A DNA stretch of 59,013 nucleotides, taken from Fusobacteriaceae bacterium (GTDB taxonomy: Bacteria > Fusobacteriota > Fusobacteriia > Fusobacteriales > Fusobacteriaceae). The notes beneath the pieces were generated by a model. The model searched no databases. It worked only from the letters and a program-made list of their open reading frames with translations, and had not been told where the DNA came from. The stretch lies in NCBI GenBank assembly GCA_017984315.1, contig JAGNZR010000004.1:1-59013 (forward strand), given 5' to 3'. Within the stretch, counting starts at the first letter, position 1. Every line of letters begins with the position of its first letter. Positions 44,301 to 52,622 of the stretch are shown here, in pieces. The position numbers and the translations under genes were made by a program.

Positions 44301-44980
44301 TGGAAATAGATGTCATCATTTTGAGCTGTACCTTTTGTTGTTGGGAACTCAGGGTTTAAAGCTCTTGCTCTGAATTCAGCAATTGCATCCATATCTACTA
44401 AATTTTTAAATACAGAGTAATCCATAACTTCAACTTTTTGAATTTCGTGAGAAGTTCTGAATCCGTCAAAGAAATGTAAGAATGGAATTCTTGACTTAAT
44501 AGCAGCTAAGTGAGCTACTCCAGCTAAGTCCATAACTTCCTGAACTGAGTTAGTTGCAAGCATTGCATAACCAGTCATTCTTGTTGAATATATATCTTGG
44601 TGATCTCCGAAGATTGATAAAGCTTGAGCTGCTAATGCTCTTGCAGTTACGTGAATAACTGAAGGTAATAACTCTCCTGCCATTTTATACATGTTTGGTA
44701 CTTTTAATAATAAACCTTGAGAAGCTGTATATGTAGTTGTTAAAGCTCCCGCTTGTAAAGATCCGTGAACTGAACCTGCTGCTCCAGCTTCTGATTGCAT
44801 TTCTACCACTTTAACTGTACTTCCAAATATATTTTTGTGTCCTCTTGCAGCCCACTCATCCGTGTATTCTGCCATTGGTGTTGATGGTGTGATTGGGTAA
44901 ATCCCTGCAACTTCAGTAAATGCGTATGACGCCCATGCTGCCGCTTCGTTACCATCCATAGTTTTCATTTTAATAGCCAT
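41378..44980 (-). CDS. nifJ: pyruvate:ferredoxin (flavodoxin) oxidoreductase
   Basis: 1200 aa one-chain PFOR. It oxidises pyruvate to acetyl-CoA and CO2 and reduces ferredoxin. Domain I starts with WASYAFTEVAGIYPITPSTP. The ferredoxin-like domain has CIQCNQCSYVCPH and CTGCGVCVNVCPAKEKA. The thiamine-diphosphate domain shows CAGCGETPYIKS, ATGCSSIYGGSAP, GGDGWAYDIGYGG and LDTEIYSNTGGQASKST. A short extra cysteine group (NCTSCGCGCGPTP, encoded near 43050-43085) precedes the ferredoxin domain. Codon use is more GC-rich and regular than neighbours, consistent with high expression. AGGAGG and a good promoter lie upstream. Confidence 0.97.
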   Translation of the reverse strand: MAIKMKTMDGNEAAAWASYAFTEVAGIYPITPSTPMAEYTDEWAARGHKNIFGSTVKVVEMQSEAGAAGSVHGSLQAGALTTTYTASQGLLLKVPNMYKMAGELLPSVIHVTARALAAQALSIFGDHQDIYSTRMTGYAMLATNSVQEVMDLAGVAHLAAIKSRIPFLHFFDGFRTSHEIQKVEVMDYSVFKNLVDMDAIAEFRARALNPEFPTTKGTAQNDDIYFQTREASNKFYDAVPDVVAHYMGEISKVTGRDYKPFNYYGAADAENVIIAMGSVVEVAREVVEYLNAKGAKVGVLAVHLYRPFSAKYFFDQLPKTVKRIAVLDRTKEPGSLGEPLYLDVRALFYGMENAPMIIGGRYGLSSKDVPPSNIVAIFDHLTSENPMNGFTVGINDDVTFKSIPVGENLVVTKADVRECLFYGLGADGTVGANKNSIKIIGDKTDMYAQAYFAYDSKKSGGVTRSHLRFGKSPITSTYLVTTPNFVACSSFAYVNQYDMTSGLRNGGTFLLNTIWNKDEIVNHIPNNIKRDLAAKGAKFYVIDANKLAREIGLGGRTNTIMQAAFFKLADIIPFADAQKYMKDFAEKTYAKKGAEIVAMNSAAIDRGANELQEVTVDPTWATLKDEEVAAAGHNCTSCGCGCGPTPSKLETFVDKIVRPVNAIKGNDLPVSTFNGYEDGTFENGTSAYEKRGIATHVPEWITANCIQCNQCSYVCPHAVIRPFLMTAEEKAGSPNEIATKAAIGKGLEGLEYRLQVSPLDCTGCGVCVNVCPAKEKAIKMVPINESVDKGEAVNADYMFNEVTYKDTLMDKTTVKGSQFAQPLFEFHGACAGCGETPYIKSITQLFGDRMMIANATGCSSIYGGSAPATPYTTNACGEGPSWGNSLFEDNAEFGFGMHTAVETLRDRIESYFTTAIADANTPAEAKALMTQWIENRTNGEVTKEIRNKLVPMLEAGAEKGCATCKDILSLKQYIVKKSQWMFGGDGWAYDIGYGGLDHVLASNEDINILVLDTEIYSNTGGQASKSTQTGSVAKLAADGMNMKKKDLGAISMSYGHIYVAQVSMGANQAQYLKALKEAEAHKGPSLIIAYSPCISHGLKKGMAHAQTEEKLATECGYWPIYRYNPALEAEGKNPLQIDCKAPDWDKYNDYLLSEVRYATLEKSHPERAKHLFALNKAESMRRWRQYERLANMDFLSEKKN

Positions 44981-45043
44981 GTTATCCTCCTAGGTTCTTA
45001 ATGTAAATTTATAACTTAAATTATAAACTTATCAGATTTTATT

Positions 45044-45073
45044 ATTTTATCTCTTTTTTTATATTATTGTCAA
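45044..45073 (-). promoter_or_regulatory. nifJ promoter
   Basis: Minus strand TTGACA (45073-45068), 18-base spacer, TAAAAT (45049-45044). The palindrome AATGTACATT (45083-45092) lies just upstream of the -35 box and could be an activator or repressor site. Confidence 0.72.
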
Positions 45074-45096
45074 GCATTAATCAATGTACATTCTAA

Positions 45097-45147
45097 AAAA
45101 TTAATACACATACACATTGTGCAATGTACGGAATGTGTATTAATTTT
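45097..45147 (-). terminator. ackA terminator with internal inverted repeat
   Basis: Perfect 15-bp stem AAAATTAATACACAT/ATGTGTATTAATTTT, T-run on the minus strand. The 21-base loop itself holds a second inverted repeat, ACATTG-TG-CAATGT (45114-45127). AT-rich for a terminator but well placed 18 bases after ackA. Confidence 0.7.
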
Positions 45148-45165
45148 AAACATACCCTGTTGAAA

Positions 45166-46368
45166 CTATTTTTCGTTTACAATTCTGAAAGTATCTCTAG
45201 CTATTACTAACTCTTCATTTGTAGGGATCTTATACACTAATACTTGAGATCCTTCTTGTGATAATTTTACATTACCTTTCTTTCTCACTGAGTTAACTTC
45301 TTTATCTAATTTAACACCCATATACTCTAAACCAGCTGTAACTCCTTCTCTTACACCTACAGAGTTCTCTCCAACTCCTCCAGTGAAACAGATAGCGTCT
45401 ACTCCACCCATTATAGCAGCATACGCACCAACGTATGATTTGATTTTATGAATCATCATTTTTTGTGCTAAAGCAGCTCTTGCATCTCCATCTTTAACTC
45501 CATTTTCCATATCTCTGCAGTCTGATGATTTACCAAAAACTCCTAAAATTCCAGATTTTTTATTTAATCTGTCATCCATCTCTTTATCTGTTAAATTTCT
45601 TTTGTTTTTAATGAATAAAACTGCTGCTGGATCTATATCTCCACATCTAGTTCCCATCATTAAACCTTGTAATGGTGTTAATCCCATTGAAGTTTCAACT
45701 GATTTTCCATCTTTAACAGCTGATATTGATGCTCCATTTCCTAAGTGGCAAACTATAATTTTTGACTCAGCAGGATTTCCCATAATCTCTCTCATAGTTT
45801 CTGAAACAAATAAGTGAGATGTTCCGTGGAATCCATATTTTCTTACTTTTAACTCTGTATAATCTTCATATGGAAGAGCATACATATATGCTTCTGCAGG
45901 CATTGTTTGGTGGAAAGCTGTATCAAATACTCCTACATTTGGTTTTCCAGGCATTAATTCCATGCATGTTCTTATTCCCATTAAGTTTGCAGGGTTATGT
46001 AAAGGTGCTAATTCGTTGTTAGCTTCAACTGCAGCTAAAACCTCTTCAGTTAATAATACAGATTTAGCAAAAGTTTCTCCTCCGTGAACTACTCTGTGTC
46101 CAATTGCATCAATTTCATCAGTTGAAGCTATTACACCGTGTGTAGGGTCCTTTATTTGATCTATAACCATTTGTAATGCAACTTTGTGGCTAGGCATATC
46201 TTGTTTAATTTCTAATTCGATATCTTTTCCTGGTACTTCATACTCTAATTTTGAGTGAGGAATTCCTATTCTGTCACATAAACCTATTGCAAAAACTTCT
46301 CCTGTTGAAGGGTTAATTAATTGATACTTAAGTGATGAACTACCACAATTTACTACTAATACTTTCAT
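45166..46368 (-). CDS. ackA: acetate kinase
   Basis: 400 aa. It converts acetyl phosphate and ADP into acetate and ATP. Family motifs: VLVVNCGSSSLKYQL at the start, HRVVHGGE, GVFDTAFHQTMP, HLGNGASISAVK and FTGGVGENS. Length is typical. It follows pta by 72 bases on the same strand, making the classic phosphotransacetylase-acetate kinase ATP-forming pair downstream of NifJ metabolically. Confidence 0.97.
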   Translation of the reverse strand: MKVLVVNCGSSSLKYQLINPSTGEVFAIGLCDRIGIPHSKLEYEVPGKDIELEIKQDMPSHKVALQMVIDQIKDPTHGVIASTDEIDAIGHRVVHGGETFAKSVLLTEEVLAAVEANNELAPLHNPANLMGIRTCMELMPGKPNVGVFDTAFHQTMPAEAYMYALPYEDYTELKVRKYGFHGTSHLFVSETMREIMGNPAESKIIVCHLGNGASISAVKDGKSVETSMGLTPLQGLMMGTRCGDIDPAAVLFIKNKRNLTDKEMDDRLNKKSGILGVFGKSSDCRDMENGVKDGDARAALAQKMMIHKIKSYVGAYAAIMGGVDAICFTGGVGENSVGVREGVTAGLEYMGVKLDKEVNSVRKKGNVKLSQEGSQVLVYKIPTNEELVIARDTFRIVNEK

Positions 46369-46440
46369 TTAATATCTCCTTTTTATCATTAAATTTATTT
46401 TATGATTTTTTTAAAAATTGAAAATATGCTTATAATTTAA

Positions 46441-47439
46441 CTAGTTTTTTGCTTGTACTGATGTTATAGCTGTTAAATTAACTATATCCTCTACTGAACA
46501 TCCTCTTGATAAATCATTGATTGGTGATGCTAAACCTTGAATTAATGGACCGTGAGCTTCTGCACCAGATAATCTTTGTACTAATTTATATCCAATGTTT
46601 CCTGCTGCTAAATTAGGGAATATTAAAACATTTGCATGCCCTGCCACTTTTGATCCAGGAGCTTTCTTTTGTCCAACTGAAGCTACTAAAGCCGCATCAG
46701 CTTGCATCTCCTCTTCAAAATCAAAATTAACTGCTCTTTCTCTTAAAATTTTTCCAGCTTCTATTACAACATCTACTGCTTCATGTTTAGCAGATCCTTT
46801 TGTCGAGAATGACATAAGTGCAACTTTTGGTTCTATTCCAGCTACTTCTTTTGCAGTAACTGCTGCCTCTTGTGCTATATCAGCAAGTTGTACTGAAGTT
46901 GGCTCAGGTATAACTGCACAATCTCCGAATATTAAAACTTCTCCATAAATATCTTGCTTTTGTACTAATTCCATTACGAAAACAGATGAAACTGTTTTTA
47001 CTCCTGGTTTTGTTCCTACTACTTGAAGTCCAGCTCTTAATACGTTTGCAGTTGGAGAATCAGAACCTGATACCATTCCATCTACATCTTTCATTTTTAC
47101 CATCATAGCACCAAAGAAGTTTACATCTGATAATAAAGTCTCTTTAGCTTTCTCCTCAGTCATCCCTTTTGCTGCTCTTAATTCATATAATTTTGCTACA
47201 TATGAGTCTAACTTAGCATATTTGCTAGGCTCCACGATTTCAACACCAGCTAAATTTAATGAAGCCTTTGCTGCTATTGCTTCTATTGCTGACTTGTCTC
47301 CAATTAAAACAGGAACTGCTAACCCCTCTTCAACTACTTTTATTGCTGCTTTTACAACTCTTTCATCAGTTGCTTCAGGCAATACAATTTTCTTTTGTGA
47401 TTTTTTAGCTTTTTCCTTTACACCGTTAATAAAACTCAT
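46441..47439 (-). CDS. pta: phosphate acetyltransferase
   Basis: 332 aa, the short single-domain form. It makes acetyl phosphate from acetyl-CoA. Motifs: KIVLPEATDERVVKAA, DGMVSGSDSPTANVLRAGLQ, FGDCAVIPEP, MSFSTKGSAKHE and NVLIFPNLAAGNIGYKLVQRL. Upstream of ackA and 71 bases downstream of ftsY; I see no clear own promoter. Confidence 0.97.
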   Translation of the reverse strand: MSFINGVKEKAKKSQKKIVLPEATDERVVKAAIKVVEEGLAVPVLIGDKSAIEAIAAKASLNLAGVEIVEPSKYAKLDSYVAKLYELRAAKGMTEEKAKETLLSDVNFFGAMMVKMKDVDGMVSGSDSPTANVLRAGLQVVGTKPGVKTVSSVFVMELVQKQDIYGEVLIFGDCAVIPEPTSVQLADIAQEAAVTAKEVAGIEPKVALMSFSTKGSAKHEAVDVVIEAGKILRERAVNFDFEEEMQADAALVASVGQKKAPGSKVAGHANVLIFPNLAAGNIGYKLVQRLSGAEAHGPLIQGLASPINDLSRGCSVEDIVNLTAITSVQAKN

Positions 47440-47510
47440 TTCTCACTCCTTATTAAACTTTATGCTTTTATATTAAAATAAAATTGTTGATTATATTGTG
47501 CTTATGGTTC

Positions 47511-48500
47511 TTATTCAAAAATGGCATCTATATATTCTTTTGCATCAAACTCACGTAAATCTTCTATTTTTTCTCCAACGCCTATGTATTTTATAGGTTT
47601 TTTTAGCTCTTCTGAAATACTAAAAACTATTCCGCCTTTAGCTGTTCCATCTAACTTAGTAACTATAAACCCTGTAAGTTTTGCCACTTCATTAAATACT
47701 TTAGCCTGTGAGAGAGCATTTTGCCCTGTTGTCCCATCTATGACTAAAATAGTTTCATATGATTGTTCACCAATATTCTTTTTTATAATATTATTTATCT
47801 TCTCTAATTCGGCCATCAAATTATTTTTATTATGCAGTCTTCCAGCTGTATCTATTATAGCTATATCTGCTGATTTTTCTTTTGCTATTTTTAGCGTATC
47901 ATATACAACTGCTCCAGGGTCTCCCCCATCTTTTAGTGATTTAATTACTTCACACCCTGCTCTTTTACCCCATTCTTCAACTTGTTCAACAGCTGCAGCT
48001 CTAAAGGTATCTCCAGCACCAATAACTACTTTTTTCCCTTTTCGAACATACTTTGAAGCTATCTTTCCTATAGTAGTTGTTTTTCCTACACCGTTTACTC
48101 CAACTATTAAAATTACATTTAGTTGTCCCTCTTTGATTTCTAATGAATTATTTTCAGTTATTAAAAAATTCTTCATTACATCTTTTAAAACTGGATAAAC
48201 TTCATTTGGGTCTTTTATGCCTCTTGATCTTACTTCTTTTTCAAGAGTATCTATAATTTTTAAACTCATATCTAATCCTATATCTGATTGAACAAGTAAC
48301 TCTTCCAACTCTTCATACATGTCTGAATCTATTACACTTCTACCTTGGAAAAACCCTTTTATCTTTCCAAAGAGTCCAGTTCTTGAATTTATTAATTTAT
48401 CCTTTAGCGATTCAAAAAAACTCACTTTCACATTTTTTTCTTCATTATCATTCTCTATTTTTTCACTTTTTTTTGAAAAAAGATTTTTCAAAAAACTCAT
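47511..48500 (-). CDS. ftsY: signal recognition particle receptor FtsY
   Basis: 329 aa. It docks SRP-bound ribosomes at the membrane. A short charged A domain (first 35 residues, KKSEKIENDNEEKN) leads into the N domain helical bundle and the SRP-type GTPase: GVNGVGKTTTIGK (G1), AGDTFRAAAVEQ, IDTAGRLHNKNNLMAEL (G3), TKLDGTAKGGI (G4) and IGVGEKIEDLREFDAKEY. The acidic domain is much shorter than in E. coli, as in Gram-positive FtsY. Confidence 0.96.
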   Translation of the reverse strand: MSFLKNLFSKKSEKIENDNEEKNVKVSFFESLKDKLINSRTGLFGKIKGFFQGRSVIDSDMYEELEELLVQSDIGLDMSLKIIDTLEKEVRSRGIKDPNEVYPVLKDVMKNFLITENNSLEIKEGQLNVILIVGVNGVGKTTTIGKIASKYVRKGKKVVIGAGDTFRAAAVEQVEEWGKRAGCEVIKSLKDGGDPGAVVYDTLKIAKEKSADIAIIDTAGRLHNKNNLMAELEKINNIIKKNIGEQSYETILVIDGTTGQNALSQAKVFNEVAKLTGFIVTKLDGTAKGGIVFSISEELKKPIKYIGVGEKIEDLREFDAKEYIDAIFE

Positions 48501-48534
48501 TGCAATACCTCTCTTATTATATATTAATATCTAA

Positions 48535-48563
48535 AATATACCACACACCTTATAATTTTTCAA
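48535..48563 (-). promoter_or_regulatory. ftsY promoter
   Basis: Minus strand TTGAAA (48563-48558), 17-base spacer, TATATT (48540-48535). It may also serve pta and ackA. Confidence 0.6.
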
Positions 48564-48702
48564 CATTTTAAAAACAAAAAAAAGTTAAGCATATAAGAAT
48601 AATTTTTCTTTACCTCAATTTTTGTTTATGAAACACAAGTAAAATTTGAATTTCTAAATACTTACACAGTACTTTTTATAAAAATAAATTTTATTAAACC
48701 AC

Positions 48703-49365
48703 TTATATTTTTTGCCTAAAGGCATTTTTTAAAATTATTAACTCCTCTTTTAAATTTTTATGTTTAATGGAATGAATATCAACTTTATTCAATTTAAAAA
48801 ACCCATGCAAAATCGGTCCTTTTAAAAAAGTGGCAAGAACCGTACCAACTCCGATACTTCCACCCATTAAATACCCTGTCAGAAGAGCAAAAGCTTCCAA
48901 AGAGATACTTACCATTCCTAAAGGTTTATTAGTCTTTTGAGTCATTCCCACAAGTAGACTGTCAATTGGTCCACACCCCAATCCTTTTGGAATATATACA
49001 TAACATCCATACCCGCAAAGAGTAAGTCCTACTATAAACAGCAGTATTCTTCCAGTTAGAGAAAATTCTGCAAAACTTGGAAGTAAAAGACTAAATAGAT
49101 CAATAAATAAACCAACTCCTACTAAATCTATAATACTTCCAGTTCCTATAGGCTGATTTAATAAAAAAATATCAGTTATGATAATAAGAGCACCTGCAAT
49201 AATACTAGCTTGTCCAAAAGTTACACCAGTGATTCTACTAAAACCTTGATAAAAAGCATCCCACGATGATAATCCAAGATCAGTTTTTATCATAAGAGCA
49301 ATCCCTAAAGAGTAGATTGACAACCCTAGAGTGAGAATAATGTATTTTTTCAAATGATAATTCAA
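48703..49365 (-). CDS. YczE/YitT-like multi-pass membrane protein
   Basis: 220 aa with about five hydrophobic helices. LGLSIYSLGIALMIKTDLGL and SSWDAFYQGFSRITG at the N-terminus, then GTGSIIDLVGVGLFIDLF and GLGCGPIDSLLVGMTQKT, match the YczE/YyaS family of unknown function. The start is TTG 49365, 6 bases after AGGAGG; an ATG at 49419 in frame lies in the terminator of the upstream unit and is unlikely. In some bacteria relatives sit by transporters or secondary-metabolite genes; here the context gives no hint. Confidence 0.8.
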   Translation of the reverse strand: MNYHLKKYIILTLGLSIYSLGIALMIKTDLGLSSWDAFYQGFSRITGVTFGQASIIAGALIIITDIFLLNQPIGTGSIIDLVGVGLFIDLFSLLLPSFAEFSLTGRILLFIVGLTLCGYGCYVYIPKGLGCGPIDSLLVGMTQKTNKPLGMVSISLEAFALLTGYLMGGSIGVGTVLATFLKGPILHGFFKLNKVDIHSIKHKNLKEELIILKNAFRQKI

Positions 49366-49402
49366 TTTTTTCCTCCTAATATTTCCATACATATATGAAT
49401 GG

Positions 49403-49442
49403 AAAATGGGATTTTGCAATTAAATTTAACTGCAAAATCCCA
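49403..49442 (-). terminator. terminator after the FAD oxidoreductase gene
   Basis: Minus strand TGGGATTTTGCA (49442-49431) pairs with TGCAAAATCCCA, followed by TTTTCC. The T-run is short. Confidence 0.7.
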
Positions 49443-49475
49443 ATGTATCTCCTATTTCCATTAATATAATTTTAT

Positions 49476-50876
49476 CTATCTATTTTTATCTAAAATATGT
49501 CTAACAGCAATTATTCCCATTACAGCTGCAATGTTTAATCCACTACCATAACCTGATCCATCTCCAGCAGCGTATAGACCTTTAATATTAGTCTCCATAT
49601 TTTTATCAATCTCTACTCTTGTGCTTCTAAATTTAATTTCTGGAAAATAAAGTAATAAATCTCCTGAAGCAAACCCTGGAGTCACTTTATCATGTACCTC
49701 TATGAACTCCATGATATTATCTAAAATTCTTTTTGGGCATGCCAAAGCTATATCCCCTGCAACATAATCATCTGTTGTTGGCACTATATTAAGTCTTGCC
49801 AAACTCTCTTCTGTAGATCTACGTCCAGCTTTTAAATCTCCATATGACTGAACAAGTATTTTTCCATCTGTTAGCATTGAAGTCATTTTAGCTATTGAAG
49901 TAGCATACTCAAAAGGTTGATTAAATGGGTGTGTAAATGTCTTTGTACAAAGTAAAGCTAAATTTGTATTTGTTGACTTTTTGTCTTTATATGCGTGACC
50001 GTTGGCTAATATAACATCATCACTATGCTTTTCAACAGCAATAAATCCACTAGGATTACTGCAGAAAGTTCTCATTTTATCCCTATAAATAGAAGTATAA
50101 TAAATCATTTTAGCCTCATAAAAATTCTCATTTATATCTTTCATTATTATATCTGGCATTTCCGCTCTTACACCTAAATCTATAGCTCCATTTTCAAAAT
50201 TTATACCTTGTTCAATACAAATAAATTTTAATTTTTTAGCCCCTGCTCTTCCCACTCCAACAATTATATTATCTGAATAATATATCTCCTCTTTGTCTTT
50301 GTGAGTAACTACTACCCCTTTTACTTTTCCATTTTCTATTACAAATTTTTCTAATCCTCTTTCTGTAGCAAATTCAACTCCTGAATTGATAAGGTGTTCT
50401 ATTAATCTTGAATATAGTTGTCTAGAACCATCAGTTCCTAAATGCATAGTAGGTGTATCTACTAACTGCACTCCATTTTCTATACATCTTTTCTTTATCT
50501 CTTCCATTTTTTGATTATAAGTCATACCAGCAGGTTTTTCATCAAAACCAAAATGCTTATATATCTCTACAATATAATCTATAGTTTCGTTTACTATAGC
50601 TTTTCCTGTTACTATATGTACATCTCCACCAACACGATAATCCATGTTAAATTTTGAATCAGAATATGCTCCAGCTCCGCTTACACCATATATAATTGAA
50701 CAAATTTCACACTTTGTACATTTCCCACTTTTTTCTTTAGGGCAAACTCTTTGTTTTAACATTCTCCCTTTATCAATGACCAAAATTTTGGCTTTTGGAT
50801 TCAATTTTGCAGCTTCATATGCACCAAATACACCTGCTTGACCACCACCTACAAAGATAATATCATATTTTTTCAT
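49476..50876 (-). CDS. NAD(P)/FAD-dependent oxidoreductase
   Basis: 466 aa flavoprotein. The N-terminal dinucleotide fold IIFVGGGQAGVFGAYEAAKL binds FAD; a cysteine group CPKEKSGKCTKCEICSIIYG at residues 45-64 may hold an iron-sulfur cluster or be structural. The middle holds DNIIVGVGRAGAKKL and the end has the FAD-closing motif GLYAAGDGSGYGSGLNIAAV. The overall pattern is that of the uncharacterised FAD-dependent dehydrogenases common in anaerobes (FixC/HI0933-like). Substrate unknown. GAGGTG precedes the ATG; it is 18 bases after the pilin-like gene. Confidence 0.85.
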   Translation of the reverse strand: MKKYDIIFVGGGQAGVFGAYEAAKLNPKAKILVIDKGRMLKQRVCPKEKSGKCTKCEICSIIYGVSGAGAYSDSKFNMDYRVGGDVHIVTGKAIVNETIDYIVEIYKHFGFDEKPAGMTYNQKMEEIKKRCIENGVQLVDTPTMHLGTDGSRQLYSRLIEHLINSGVEFATERGLEKFVIENGKVKGVVVTHKDKEEIYYSDNIIVGVGRAGAKKLKFICIEQGINFENGAIDLGVRAEMPDIIMKDINENFYEAKMIYYTSIYRDKMRTFCSNPSGFIAVEKHSDDVILANGHAYKDKKSTNTNLALLCTKTFTHPFNQPFEYATSIAKMTSMLTDGKILVQSYGDLKAGRRSTEESLARLNIVPTTDDYVAGDIALACPKRILDNIMEFIEVHDKVTPGFASGDLLLYFPEIKFRSTRVEIDKNMETNIKGLYAAGDGSGYGSGLNIAAVMGIIAVRHILDKNR

Positions 50877-50894
50877 CAGTTAGCACCTCACCCT

Positions 50895-51377
50895 TTATTC
50901 TTCGTCCCATTTTATAATTTGGACATAGTAGTCATCTTTTAAATTTACGTGTATCTCACCTGTATTTTCAGAATAGTTATATTTCCATCCTCCTGTGCCT
51001 TTTACTTCTTTGAAGTCAGAAGTATCATAGACATCATTACCTTCTCCCTCTTTAGTTCCAACAATGGGAGATTCCAATACATTTTTTCCATAAATTTTTG
51101 CAAAGGAAATTAGTTTACCATCAACAGTTTCAAAATCCAGCATCCTCAAATTATCACTGGCCCCTTTTAAGGAAAGATTGGGGTAAGTTCCTGTTTTCTG
51201 ATAATATTCTTCTAACGCTACTCTTATTTTTTTCAATCTAGCAATTGTAATCTCTGCATTTTTTACTGTCTTCAAATCATTTACTCTATAATTAAAAGCA
51301 TATAATCCAAGTACCACTAATATGACTACAACTACTAATGTATCAAATACTATTTTAGAAATCTCTTTAACTTCCAT
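50895..51377 (-). CDS. pseudopilin-like membrane-anchored protein
   Basis: 160 aa. One N-terminal hydrophobic helix (TLVVVVILVVLGLYAFNYRV) is followed by RLKKIRVALEEYYQKTGTYPNL, the region after the helix in GspG/PilE-type major pseudopilins, and a C-terminal beta part with GGWKYNYSENTGEIHVNL, which resembles the WxYxxxxG end of pseudopilins. The prepilin peptidase site (Gly followed by Phe-Thr-Leu-Ile-Glu) is absent: the residues before the helix are MEVKEISKIVFD. So it may be a pilin-fold protein that is not processed. No secretion or pilus genes are in the window. Confidence 0.6.
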   Translation of the reverse strand: MEVKEISKIVFDTLVVVVILVVLGLYAFNYRVNDLKTVKNAEITIARLKKIRVALEEYYQKTGTYPNLSLKGASDNLRMLDFETVDGKLISFAKIYGKNVLESPIVGTKEGEGNDVYDTSDFKEVKGTGGWKYNYSENTGEIHVNLKDDYYVQIIKWDEE

Positions 51378-51402
51378 ATTTATTCATACTCACTTTCATT
51401 TT

Positions 51403-52521
51403 TTATCTTTTAGGATTTATAAAAGCATCTCTTATAATTGGATCTATTGACTCTGGCAAGTTCAGCTCTATATTAAGTGGTCCTCTTTTTACAGTAATCC
51501 AACCTAACCCTTTAAAAGCTATCTCTTCCCCTGTATGAGCAGTTATATTTAACTTTTTCATTTTTAATTTTTTATATTCATCTATGCATTTTTCGCATGG
51601 AATTTCTAATATATCGACTCTTTTGCCATTAATATACTCTTTTTGTTTTTCTACATTTGTTTCTAAAAAGTTTACATTTTTAGATGCATATATAGAGATA
51701 ATTGGCTTACTTTCCCCAACCTCTTCAACTCTGAAATTCAATAAATCACCTAGAAAAATAACCCTATCTCTGTCTAATTTATAAGTTTTTCTTGATATCT
51801 CTCCTGAAGGGATAACCTTAAGGTTACACTCATCACAAATTAAATCAGATACTCTACCACTTGGTATTAAACCTGGAGTATCGATTAAATTTATATTAGT
51901 TTTAGGAATATTCATTAAATTTGATTTCAGCGTTGTTCCTGGGTATTTAGAAACTGTTACAATTTTAGTTCCAATAAGTCTATTTATAATACTTGATTTC
52001 CCAACATTAGTAACACCTAAAACAACAATATTTACACCATCAGGATAAAAATGATTTATTTTTTTATAAATACCATTTATTCCATAACCATTTTTAGTAC
52101 TTACTATAGCTATATCTAATGGAGCAATCCCCTCATCTGCTAATCTTGCCTTTACCCAGTTAGCAACTTCCGAAGGGTGTTTATCATCAGGTATTAAATC
52201 AAGTTTATTTATTACAACTATAGATTCTTTTTCTCTTAGTATATCTAGTATTTCAACATCAAAAGATCCTTCAAAATCGATAATATCAAAAACTGCCAAG
52301 GCTAATTTTGCATTTTTTGCCGCTTCTTGAACCTCTTTTCTATAATCTTCCTTGTTAAAAGTTACTGGAATATTTTTCCCATAATTTTTTATTTTGAAAC
52401 ATCTTTGGCAGTATAACTCTGCTCTATCTTTAGAATTTAAAACTTCCTCTTGTAAATACCCCTCTTTATTCGGATATTCCGTCTGTAATTCTATTCCACA
52501 ACCTATACAATTTTTTTTCAT
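51403..52521 (-). CDS. yqeH: YqeH-type circularly permuted ribosome biogenesis GTPase
   Basis: 372 aa. An N-terminal zinc finger (CIGCGIELQ and CQRCFKIKNYG) precedes a permuted G domain: G4 NKLDLIP comes first, then G1 GVTNVGKSSIINRL, G2-like KYPGTTLKS and G3 LIDTPGLIPSG. The C-terminal domain has another Cys pair (PCEKCIDEYKKL). YqeH works in 30S assembly. ATG 52521 lies 6 bases after GAGGT; a TTG two codons earlier is less likely. A promoter is seen at 52587-52615. Confidence 0.92.
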   Translation of the reverse strand: MKKNCIGCGIELQTEYPNKEGYLQEEVLNSKDRAELYCQRCFKIKNYGKNIPVTFNKEDYRKEVQEAAKNAKLALAVFDIIDFEGSFDVEILDILREKESIVVINKLDLIPDDKHPSEVANWVKARLADEGIAPLDIAIVSTKNGYGINGIYKKINHFYPDGVNIVVLGVTNVGKSSIINRLIGTKIVTVSKYPGTTLKSNLMNIPKTNINLIDTPGLIPSGRVSDLICDECNLKVIPSGEISRKTYKLDRDRVIFLGDLLNFRVEEVGESKPIISIYASKNVNFLETNVEKQKEYINGKRVDILEIPCEKCIDEYKKLKMKKLNITAHTGEEIAFKGLGWITVKRGPLNIELNLPESIDPIIRDAFINPKR

Positions 52522-52586
52522 ATTCAAACCTCACATTACTAAATTAAATTATTTTTCAATGCAAAAAACATACATTATTTACATAT

Positions 52587-52615
52587 ATAATACCATTTTT
52601 ATTTATTTTAGTAAA
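52587..52615 (-). promoter_or_regulatory. possible yqeH promoter
   Basis: Minus strand TTTACT (52615-52610), 17-base spacer, TATTAT (52592-52587), immediately after the hslV stop. Confidence 0.45.
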
Positions 52616-52622
52616 TTTTTTT

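Noticed and set aside
46595..46948. 117-codon plus-strand open frame opposite pta
   Set aside because: Shadow of the pta coding sequence; no start signal.
47521..48198. 225-codon plus-strand open frame opposite ftsY
   Set aside because: Entirely antisense to a certain GTPase gene; residue composition (Ser/Phe/Pro-rich) is typical of a shadow frame and no start signal is seen.
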